Both the position numbers and the translations under genes were made by a program. DNA of 64,000 nucleotides from MED-G78 sp964275345 (GTDB lineage Bacteria > Pseudomonadota > Gammaproteobacteria > Magnimaribacterales > D2472): the NCBI GenBank assembly GCA_964275345.1, contig CAXYBK010000003.1, positions 434,001 to 498,000 on the forward strand. The letters are read 5' to 3'. Shown here piece by piece: positions 52,171-58,393 of the stretch (position 1 is its first letter; every line of letters begins with the position of its first letter). Under the pieces are notes generated by a model, which saw only the letters and a program-made list of their open reading frames with translations, was not told the origin of the DNA and did no database searches.

Positions 52171-53196
52171 ATGAATTTTATTGACGAGGCCTTTCTCGAA
52201 GTTAGGGCAGGTAATGGTGGGGGCGGCTCAGTCAGCTTTAGACGTGAAAAATTTGTCCCTTTTGGCGGACCAGATGGTGGAGATGGTGGCAAAGGCGCTG
52301 ATATAATTTTTAAAGTTAATCTCAATAAAAATACACTCATAGATTTTAGAAATACTAGAGTCTTCTCCGCTAAGAATGGCAAACAAGGGTCTGGAAAAAA
52401 TATGTCAGGTGCTGCTGCTGATAACTTAATCCTTGATATACCTCAAGGAACTGTAATTTATGATGATGCCTCAAATGAAGTCATATTGGATTGTTGCGAA
52501 ATAGATCAGCTTTATACTGTAGTCAAAGGTGGTGACGGAGGTCTAGGGAATGCTCGTTTCAAATCAAGTAGAAATCAAGCTCCAAGAAAAGCAACTCCAG
52601 GTAATGAGGGAGAAGTAAGGTTAATAAGATTAGAATTAAAATCATTAGCTGATGTTGGTTTAGTAGGAATGCCCAATGCAGGTAAATCAACTTTCCTAAA
52701 CACAGTATCCTCAGCAAAGCCAAAAATAGGAAGCTATCCGTTTACCACACTGCGACCTCACTTAGGAACCATTCAAACATCTGATTCAAGTTATGTAATT
52801 GCAGATATACCTGGATTAATTGAAGGCGCATCTGAAGGAGCAGGATTAGGTACAAAATTTCTTAAACATATATCAAGAACAGGCCTCCTCCTATTATTCA
52901 TTGACCTGTATCCCGATGAAAATAATTCAACAATAGATCAAATTAGTGCTTTAAGAGGAGAACTAAAGTCATATAAAGAAGATTTAACTCAAAAAGAGGC
53001 CTGGGTTGTGTGTAATAAGATTGATTTATTGCCGGAAGAAAAACTTAACGACTTAAAGGTATCTATACCAAAGGAAGTAAGCAAGCTTGGAATTAAAAAT
53101 GTATTCTTTATCTCTGCAGCCACAGGACAAGGCACAAAAGAGCTTTTAAACTCTCTTACTGAAGAGATTACTAATATTAAGTCTGACTTAGCCTAA
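52171..53196 (+). CDS. obgE: Obg-family GTPase
   Basis: Ribosome-associated GTPase for 50S maturation and stress coupling. The glycine-rich Obg fold covers about 1-158 (FGGPDGGDGGKGADIIFKVN). The G domain has the P-loop GMPNAGKST (166-174), DIPGLIEGASEGAGLG and NKIDLL. At 341 aa it ends soon after the G domain and lacks the acidic C-terminal tail of E. coli ObgE (390 aa). Gene order rplU-rpmA-obgE is standard. Its 3' end overlaps convergent rpsT by 9 bp. Confidence 0.97.
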   Translation: MNFIDEAFLEVRAGNGGGGSVSFRREKFVPFGGPDGGDGGKGADIIFKVNLNKNTLIDFRNTRVFSAKNGKQGSGKNMSGAAADNLILDIPQGTVIYDDASNEVILDCCEIDQLYTVVKGGDGGLGNARFKSSRNQAPRKATPGNEGEVRLIRLELKSLADVGLVGMPNAGKSTFLNTVSSAKPKIGSYPFTTLRPHLGTIQTSDSSYVIADIPGLIEGASEGAGLGTKFLKHISRTGLLLLFIDLYPDENNSTIDQISALRGELKSYKEDLTQKEAWVVCNKIDLLPEEKLNDLKVSIPKEVSKLGIKNVFFISAATGQGTKELLNSLTEEITNIKSDLA

Positions 53197-53451
53197 AGCT
53201 TTAACAGCTTTATTTAACCTACTCTTGTATCGAGCAGCGGCATTTTTATGGATAACTTTTTTTGAAGCAGTAGAATCAAGAATTTTTTCAGCTTTTAAAA
53301 GTGCTTCTTTTGCCTTTACTGGATCATTAGCATCAATTGAAGCGCGAACAGCTTTAACTGCTGTTCTAGCCATAGATCTTTGCGCATGTTTGAGCTTATA
53401 TGTAGCAATATTCTGCTTAGCTCTTTTAATAGTTTGTTTTGAATTTGCCAT
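53188..53451 (-). CDS. rpsT: 30S ribosomal protein S20
   Basis: Helical 16S-binding protein, 87 aa, the same length as E. coli S20. It starts MANSKQTIKRAKQNIATYKL and contains AQRSMARTAVKAVRASI. There is no visible Shine-Dalgarno sequence before the ATG (CGCTCCACTT), and the best promoter predicts a start only a few bases upstream, so the mRNA may be almost leaderless. The 3' end overlaps obgE by 9 bp on the opposite strand. Confidence 0.97.
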   Translation of the reverse strand: MANSKQTIKRAKQNIATYKLKHAQRSMARTAVKAVRASIDANDPVKAKEALLKAEKILDSTASKKVIHKNAAARYKSRLNKAVKALG

Positions 53452-53462
53452 AAGTGGAGCGT

Positions 53463-53491
53463 AGTTTAATGATGTAGACCATATATGTCCA
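53463..53491 (-). promoter_or_regulatory. possible promoter for rpsT
   Basis: On the minus strand TGGACA and TAAACT are separated by 17 bp, followed by the GC-richer ACGCTCC. The predicted start (about 53456) is only 5 nt from the rpsT ATG. Confidence 0.5.
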
Positions 53492-53520
53492 TATTTTTTT
53501 TAATTATAAATATTAAGAAA

Positions 53521-53869
53521 TGGTGGAGGCGGCGGGAATTGAACCCGCGTCCGCTAATCCTTCAGCCTAACTTCTACATGCATAGCTCACCCAATTGGCT
53601 TTTTAACTTTTGTGACCCGAGGAGCAGGGTACTAAAGCGAGCTTGATTAAGTTTAACCAAACTGTGTCCAAGCAACACAACTTGGCTAGACTATGTAATT
53701 TGCCGATGCTTCAAACCATAGTCAATTTTTGCATCGGTTAGCATTAAGCTGCTAAAGCGTAGTTGTCGTTATTTGCAACTAAATTTTTTGTAGTATGTTT
53801 TACAAGAATTACCACAATCTTGGCATGCGCTTCGGAGTCCAGTAGAAACGTCGAACCCTGTTCGCCCCC
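53521..53869 (-). ncRNA. ssrA: tmRNA (ssrA)
   Basis: One-piece transfer-messenger RNA of about 349 nt that rescues stalled ribosomes with SmpB. The 5' end GGGGGCG pairs with CGCCTCC before A-CCA at the 3' end. The T-arm GGGTTCGACG-type sequences and the alanine acceptor are typical. The tag frame lies at 53744-53776 (minus): GCA AAT AAC GAC AAC TAC GCT TTA GCA GCT TAA, giving ANNDNYALAA. It sits directly downstream of smpB on the same strand. Confidence 0.96.
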
Positions 53870-53881
53870 ATAGGGAGCAGA

Positions 53882-53911
53882 ATTATACCTTATTAAACCC
53901 TTTGCTTAGAA
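53882..53911 (-). promoter_or_regulatory. promoter of tmRNA gene
   Basis: On the minus strand a perfect TATAAT lies 12 nt before the mature 5' end; TTCTAA stands 18 bp upstream as a weak -35. The promoter overlaps the last codons of smpB, so ssrA need not depend on smpB read-through. Confidence 0.6.
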
Positions 53912-54363
53912 TTTTTTAAGATTCTACCTTGATCTCTTTCCCAATCTCTTTTTTTAATATCTTGCCTTTGATCTTGGTGTTTTTTACCTTTTCCAATAGA
54001 AATATCACATTTAATATGATTTTCCTTCCAATATAGTGAAGTCAGAACACAGGTAAGACTTTTCTGTTCTATAGTTTCACTAAGTTTTTTAATCTCTTTT
54101 TTATGAAGAAGAAGTTTTCTTGACCTCGTAGGATCAATGACATCATGCTTTAATGATGCTGGCGGATCTATTTTCATTCCAATCAACCACGCTTCTCGAT
54201 TTTTTAGGGTTACATAGCAATCTTTCACATCTACTTTCTTATTTCTTAGTGATTTAACTTCCCAGCCTTCTAGAACAATTCCAGCTTGATAAGAGTCACT
54301 TAAAATGAAGTTTCTCGAAGCGGTTTTATTCTTTACAATAACTGAGTCTTTTTGCTTTGACAT
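53893..54363 (-). CDS. smpB: tmRNA-binding protein SmpB
   Basis: Brings tmRNA to the empty A site of stalled ribosomes. It has 156 aa (160 in E. coli), an OB fold with the conserved NRKARRNF-type start (here NKTASRNFILSDSYQAGIVL), GWEVKSLRNKKVDVKDCYV, LLLHKKEI, and a basic disordered tail (QDIKKRDWERDQGRILKN) that senses the empty mRNA channel. Its RNA partner is encoded 23 bp downstream on the same strand. It is divergent from the DUF3429-like gene. Confidence 0.96.
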   Translation of the reverse strand: MSKQKDSVIVKNKTASRNFILSDSYQAGIVLEGWEVKSLRNKKVDVKDCYVTLKNREAWLIGMKIDPPASLKHDVIDPTRSRKLLLHKKEIKKLSETIEQKSLTCVLTSLYWKENHIKCDISIGKGKKHQDQRQDIKKRDWERDQGRILKNSKQRV

Positions 54364-54420
54364 AACATTATTATGAATGCACTAAAAACAACTGCAACTC
54401 TTAATAGGAATTAATTAACT

Positions 54421-54867
54421 TTGAAGATCATAGAATTAAAAAAAACACTAGGCTATATGGGCTTTGTACCATTTTGTTTTTTTTCTGTAATGCCTTGGAT
54501 AATTGGCGGCGATCTAGCAAATTATTCAATTTTAGCTCTTTCGCTTTATAGCGCTATTATTCTTTCATTTCTTGGTGGCATCCCTTGGGGGTGGAATGAT
54601 AATAATTTTTCTCAAACTTTAAATCTAATATATGGAATATTTTTTTCTTTATTAGGATGCCTTATCTTAGCAATAACATTTATAAACTTAATGGCAGCTT
54701 TATTTTTATGTCTTATAGGTTTTAATGGGTTTTATTATTTTGAAAGTAAAAGAGATATTCTTTTTGATCAAAAAGTAGAGTACAAAGAACTAAGAAAAAA
54801 ACTAACAGTTTTGGTTTCGATCTGTTTTTTAGTAACTATTGCTTATATAGTTAACCCTTATAGTTAG
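54421..54867 (+). CDS. DUF3429-like membrane protein
   Basis: A 148-aa protein with about four to five hydrophobic segments (roughly 12-28, 36-53, 65-92, 95-107 and 128-145). The sequence SAIILSFLGGIPWGW resembles the LSFLGG-x-WG signature I associate with DUF3429. No function is known to me. TTG start, with TAGGAA 11 nt upstream, so the start is uncertain; the in-phase ATG at codon 13 is the main alternative. It is 21 nt upstream of the transporter gene and divergent from smpB. Confidence 0.65.
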   Translation: MKIIELKKTLGYMGFVPFCFFSVMPWIIGGDLANYSILALSLYSAIILSFLGGIPWGWNDNNFSQTLNLIYGIFFSLLGCLILAITFINLMAALFLCLIGFNGFYYFESKRDILFDQKVEYKELRKKLTVLVSICFLVTIAYIVNPYS

Positions 54868-54888
54868 ATTAATTTTTAGGATATTAAT

Positions 54889-56241
54889 ATGGACAAGCTC
54901 TCAAAACTTAAAAGTCATGGTTCCTGGGTGGGAAGATGGACTTTTATTTTAGCAGCTACAGGCTCTGCAGTTGGATTAGGAAATATATGGGGCTTTCCTT
55001 ATAAAGCAGGAACAAATGGAGGAGGAGCTTTTGTAATCATTTATTTATTATGTATCTTAGCTATCGGTATACCCATAATGATAAGTGAAATAATTATTGG
55101 AAGAAGGTCTGGGAATAGTCCAATCAATGCAATGAGGCTTGTTGCAAGAGATTCCAATTCAACTTCTGCTTGGCAAGTAGTTGGCTGGAGCGGAATAGCA
55201 GCTGGAATTTTAATATTATCTTTTTACAGTGTAATAGCTGGGATATGCTTAAATTATATATTTATTGCTGCCACATCAGCTGGTGCAATTGATTCAGCTG
55301 AGCAATTTGGAAATATTATTTCTTCGCCTCTAAACCTATTAGCATGGCATACGTTATTTATGTTTCTAACAGCAACAATCGTTTCTGCAGGTATTAATAA
55401 TGGCATTGGAAGAATGGTTAAAATATTAATGCCAATGCTAGGAGTCCTGCTGATTTTTATGGTCATAAATGGAATTCTTAGCGGTGGCTTTGCTAGAGCA
55501 TTTTCATTTCTATTTGCACCTGACTTCTCTGAAGTAGACTCAAATACTTTTTTAAGCGCCATGGGGCAGGCATTTTTTAGTTTAAGTTTAGGTATGGGTT
55601 CAATAATGGCTTACGGCGCATACATGCCAAAAGAGCAAAAAATAATACCAACATCATTTACAGTTGCCTCTTTAGATACTTTAGTTGCTATCTTTGCTGG
55701 TTTAGCAATATTTCCAATCATATTCGCATTTGGACTAGAGCCTAATAGTGGTCCAGGGCTTGTATTTGAATCACTTCAAACAGCCTTTAATCAAATGTCT
55801 TATGGCCAAATTGTAGGACCACTATTTTTTATACTTTTATCAGTTGCTGCATTAAGTTCATCCATATCGCTTCTTGAACCTGGAGTTGCATTTATTTCTG
55901 AAGAAGGCTATATGAGTAGAAAGTTAGCAGCTATCTCAATATCTCTTCTTACTTGGACGTTAGGAATAGGAACAGTCCTCAGTTTTAATTTATGGAGTGA
56001 CTTTAATTTAACTCCTGGTAGAAACTTTTTGGATTCCATGGACTTTATTGCAAATCAGATATTGCTTCCATTAGGTGGAATGTTAATTGCAATCTTTGTT
56101 GGTTGGTTTATGGATAAAAATCTAATAAATGAAGAAATTGGGCATGTTAATCCTATCTTGTTTGGGATTTGGAGATTTTTTGTTAAGTTTATTGCACCAA
56201 TATCAGTGGCAATAATTTTCTATAATGCAATTTTTGGTTAA
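54889..56241 (+). CDS. sodium-dependent transporter, neurotransmitter:sodium symporter family
   Basis: A 450-aa inner-membrane symporter with about 11 membrane helices and the LeuT-like fold. The first helix carries GSAVGLGNIWGFPYKAG (25-41), the unwound sodium- and substrate-binding segment of this family, followed by NGGGAFVIIY. Bacterial homologues of this size (LeuT, MhsT) take up amino acids; the substrate here is inferred only. TTAGGA lies 10 nt before the ATG. ratA begins immediately after its stop, so transporter, ratA and rnfH are probably co-transcribed. Confidence 0.9.
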   Translation: MDKLSKLKSHGSWVGRWTFILAATGSAVGLGNIWGFPYKAGTNGGGAFVIIYLLCILAIGIPIMISEIIIGRRSGNSPINAMRLVARDSNSTSAWQVVGWSGIAAGILILSFYSVIAGICLNYIFIAATSAGAIDSAEQFGNIISSPLNLLAWHTLFMFLTATIVSAGINNGIGRMVKILMPMLGVLLIFMVINGILSGGFARAFSFLFAPDFSEVDSNTFLSAMGQAFFSLSLGMGSIMAYGAYMPKEQKIIPTSFTVASLDTLVAIFAGLAIFPIIFAFGLEPNSGPGLVFESLQTAFNQMSYGQIVGPLFFILLSVAALSSSISLLEPGVAFISEEGYMSRKLAAISISLLTWTLGIGTVLSFNLWSDFNLTPGRNFLDSMDFIANQILLPLGGMLIAIFVGWFMDKNLINEEIGHVNPILFGIWRFFVKFIAPISVAIIFYNAIFG

Positions 56242-56658
56242 ATGCCAAGTAGTTTTAATTATGAAGAATTTATAGCCAAGGATTCTAAAGAAGTCTTTGA
56301 ATTAATTTCTAATTTTGAAGATTACAAAAATTTTTTACCTGGATGTACTAAGTCCGAAATTTTGTCTGAGACACAAGATTATGATATTGGAAGATTAAAC
56401 TTTACTTTCTTTAATAAAGATTATTTTATTGAATCTAAGAACTCCAAGATGCCAACAGAGCTAAATATAGAACAATTAAAAGGCCCTTTTAATTCTCTTA
56501 ATGCTTCATGGAAAGTTATAAAAAAAGATTCAGGATGCTTGGTTGTGTTTTTTGTAGAATTTAATGCTCCATTTTTGTTAAGACCTTTTATGCAACAAAG
56601 TTTGATAGATACATTTGCTTCCAAGTTTATTAGTGCTTTTTTAAAAAAAATATCATGA
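56242..56658 (+). CDS. ratA: RatA/Coq10-type START-domain protein
   Basis: A 138-aa lipid-binding-type (SRPBCC/START) protein. It has VFELISNFEDYKNFLPGCT near the N-terminus and the C-terminal DTFASKFISAFLKK helix lining the cavity. In E. coli RatA was described as a ribosome-association toxin, while homologues (Coq10) help ubiquinone function; the latter role is also plausible. The gene starts directly after the transporter stop and overlaps rnfH by 4 nt; ratA-rnfH is a conserved pair next to smpB and bamE. Confidence 0.88.
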   Translation: MPSSFNYEEFIAKDSKEVFELISNFEDYKNFLPGCTKSEILSETQDYDIGRLNFTFFNKDYFIESKNSKMPTELNIEQLKGPFNSLNASWKVIKKDSGCLVVFFVEFNAPFLLRPFMQQSLIDTFASKFISAFLKKIS

Positions 56659-56933
56659 AAATATTTTTTACATATCAAGGAGAACAGGATAAATTCTTTT
56701 TTTCACTAGACGTATCTGAAAGCTCAACAGTAGGTGAAATATTAGAATTACCTAAAATCAAAAATATTATGAATTCAATAACACACAAAATAATTATTGG
56801 TGTTAATGGTGAGATTTTAGATGGAACTTTTAAGCCTATTCCTGAGAGGTATAGATTAACTGAAGGACAGAGAGTAGAAGTTTATCGACCCTTAAAACAG
56901 GACCCAAAAGAAAGAAGAAGGCAGAAAGCTTAA
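56655..56933 (+). CDS. rnfH: RnfH-family ubiquitin-like protein
   Basis: A 92-aa beta-grasp protein (96 aa in E. coli) with VGEILELPKI, KIIIGVNGEILDGTF and the conserved EGQRVEVYRPLKQDPKERRR end, close to the family signature VEIYRPL-x-DPKE-x-RR. Its function is unsettled. It overlaps the ratA stop (ATGA) and abuts convergent bamE with no spacer. Despite the name there is no rnf electron-transfer operon here. Confidence 0.93.
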   Translation: MKIFFTYQGEQDKFFFSLDVSESSTVGEILELPKIKNIMNSITHKIIIGVNGEILDGTFKPIPERYRLTEGQRVEVYRPLKQDPKERRRQKA

Positions 56934-57263
56934 TTACTGAGTATTCTCAAGAACCCAGCTATCAAGAAGCTCATTCGAATCAAAATATAGAGTTAATTTC
57001 TTATCTGAAATCACCAAATCACCGATAGTAACTTTGTTCACGTAATCCCATCTATTCTTGTGAAATGGGTCTTGTATCATAGCTGTACCAAGAATGAACT
57101 TAACTTGATCTTTTGACAAACCTTTAGCAAGATTCTCAAGATCTTCTTCTTCATATAGATTGCCTTGAACAATAGGAACATTATAAAAACCAAAAGTGCT
57201 ACAGGCTCCAAGGAACGATAATGTAAGGATTATTGCGAAGATCTTTTTTTGATTTAGTTTCAT
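56934..57263 (-). CDS. bamE: outer-membrane assembly lipoprotein BamE
   Basis: Accessory lipoprotein of the BAM complex that inserts beta-barrel proteins such as the TonB receptor at 9.5-12 kb. It has 109 aa (113 in E. coli). A signal peptide ends in the lipobox LGAC with lipidated C21. The SmpA/OmlA domain shows VPIVQGNLYEEEDLENLAKG and the DPFHKNRWDYV segment. It is divergent from fur, 86 bp apart, the usual arrangement. Confidence 0.94.
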   Translation of the reverse strand: MKLNQKKIFAIILTLSFLGACSTFGFYNVPIVQGNLYEEEDLENLAKGLSKDQVKFILGTAMIQDPFHKNRWDYVNKVTIGDLVISDKKLTLYFDSNELLDSWVLENTQ

Positions 57264-57349
57264 TTACCTATGATTTAAAAGTTGTCTTTATATTTCGACA
57301 AGATGGATTATACTTTGTTCTATAACATAAACGATAATAATTTTTAAAA

Positions 57350-57766
57350 ATGTCAGAACAGAATTTTGAACTAAAAAAAACCGGTTTAAAGGCAACACTT
57401 CCAAGAATACGTATTCTTGAAGTTCTAGATGCTACTAAAGATGAAGAGGCTCATTTAAGCGCAGAAGATATTTATAAAGAATTGTTAGCATCTGGTGAAG
57501 ATGTTGGTCTTGCAACTGTATATCGAGTTCTCACACAGTTTGAATCAGCTGGAATTGTAAAGAAGCATAATTTTGAAGAAGGTCACGCTGTATACGAAGT
57601 TATTTCTGATGAGCACCATGATCATATGGTTTCCTTAGAAGATGGAACTATTTACGAGTTTCATGATGAAATTATAGAAGAAAGGCAAAAAGAGATTGCA
57701 GCAGCTCGAGGATTTGAGCTTATCGAGCATAGTATGGTTCTCTACGTAAAAAAAATTAACTCATAA
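57350..57766 (+). CDS. fur: ferric uptake regulator-family protein, cysteine-free
   Basis: Metal-responsive repressor. The 138-aa protein has a winged-helix DNA-binding domain (about 1-82; GLKATLPRIRILEVL, then DVGLATVYRVLTQFESAGIV) and a dimerisation domain with HHDH (89-92), HDEIIEERQKEIA and H127. The two cysteines that hold structural zinc in E. coli Fur (C93, C96) are Ser95 and Asp98 here, and the protein has no cysteine at all. The regulatory-site histidines and glutamates remain. Position next to bamE supports Fur rather than Zur. Confidence 0.93.
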   Translation: MSEQNFELKKTGLKATLPRIRILEVLDATKDEEAHLSAEDIYKELLASGEDVGLATVYRVLTQFESAGIVKKHNFEEGHAVYEVISDEHHDHMVSLEDGTIYEFHDEIIEERQKEIAAARGFELIEHSMVLYVKKINS

Positions 57767-57780
57767 TTTCTTAAAACCCA

Positions 57781-57808
57781 CTTGAACTAAGCATATAAAC
57801 CCCAATAT
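57781..57808 (+). promoter_or_regulatory. sigma-32 (RpoH) heat-shock promoter of grpE-dnaK-dnaJ
   Basis: CTTGAA and CCCCAATAT are separated by 13 bp, very close to the RpoH consensus CTTGAA-N13-15-CCCCAT-x-T. The predicted start is about 57815, 12 nt before the grpE ATG. No other heat-shock element (such as CIRCE) is visible. Confidence 0.85.
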
Positions 57809-57826
57809 ATTTTATTGGGGATAAAT

Positions 57827-58381
57827 ATGTCAAAAAACAAAAAAGAAGATAAGTCCTTGAATGAGGATGAATTAGAGAATTCTATTGAGTTAGAAGGTGA
57901 AGCCTTGCCTCAAAAAGAAGAGCAAGAAGGCTTATCAGAGGAGGATAGTGCTTTACTCAGAGTCGCAGAGCTTGAATCGGCCTTACTCAGATCTGCAGCT
58001 GACCTAGACAATGCTATGAAAAGGTCTATTTTAGAAGTAGACAGAGCACATAAATATGGAGTTGAAAAACTTCTCAATGAACTACTTCCAGTTATAGATA
58101 ATTTAGAACAAGCACTCTTAAATCTATCTGAAAACTCATCATCCGAAGACAAGGAGGGGATCGAGTTAACTTTAAAGTCTTTTGAGTCTGCACTTGATAA
58201 ATTTGGAATGAGACCCATCTATCCAGTTAATGAGGATTTTAATCCTGAAAAACATGAAGCAGTAACAATGACAAAAGACAAAAATAAAAATGATAACGAA
58301 GTTGGCGAAGTTTTTCAGAGAGGCTGGGAGCTTCATCAAAGAGTTATAAGGCCAGCAAGAGTTACGGTTATAAAAAATTAA
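57827..58381 (+). CDS. grpE: nucleotide exchange factor GrpE
   Basis: Releases ADP from DnaK. I start it at ATG 57827 (184 aa; 197 in E. coli), with GGGGA 6 nt upstream; an in-phase TTG at 57815 would use that site as coding. Layout: acidic disordered N-terminus (1-45), long coiled-coil helix (about 47-100, ending LLNELLPVIDNLEQALL), and the C-terminal beta domain with NPEKHEAVTM, EVGEVFQRGWELHQRVIRPA. First gene of the heat-shock operon; dnaK follows 12 nt after the stop. Confidence 0.95.
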   Translation: MSKNKKEDKSLNEDELENSIELEGEALPQKEEQEGLSEEDSALLRVAELESALLRSAADLDNAMKRSILEVDRAHKYGVEKLLNELLPVIDNLEQALLNLSENSSSEDKEGIELTLKSFESALDKFGMRPIYPVNEDFNPEKHEAVTMTKDKNKNDNEVGEVFQRGWELHQRVIRPARVTVIKN

Positions 58382-58393
58382 AGAGGGAATGAT

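Noticed and set aside
57264..57349. Fur box (autoregulation) before fur
   Set aside because: GATAATAAT occurs near 57333, but the 19-bp inverted repeat of a Fur box is not completed; AT-rich background explains the match.
57800..57820. Hairpin CCCCAATA/TATTGGGG covering the grpE ribosome site, as an RNA thermometer
   Set aside because: The left arm is the -10 element of the sigma-32-type promoter, so a transcript from it would start inside the repeat and lack the pairing arm. It could only matter for read-through from fur.
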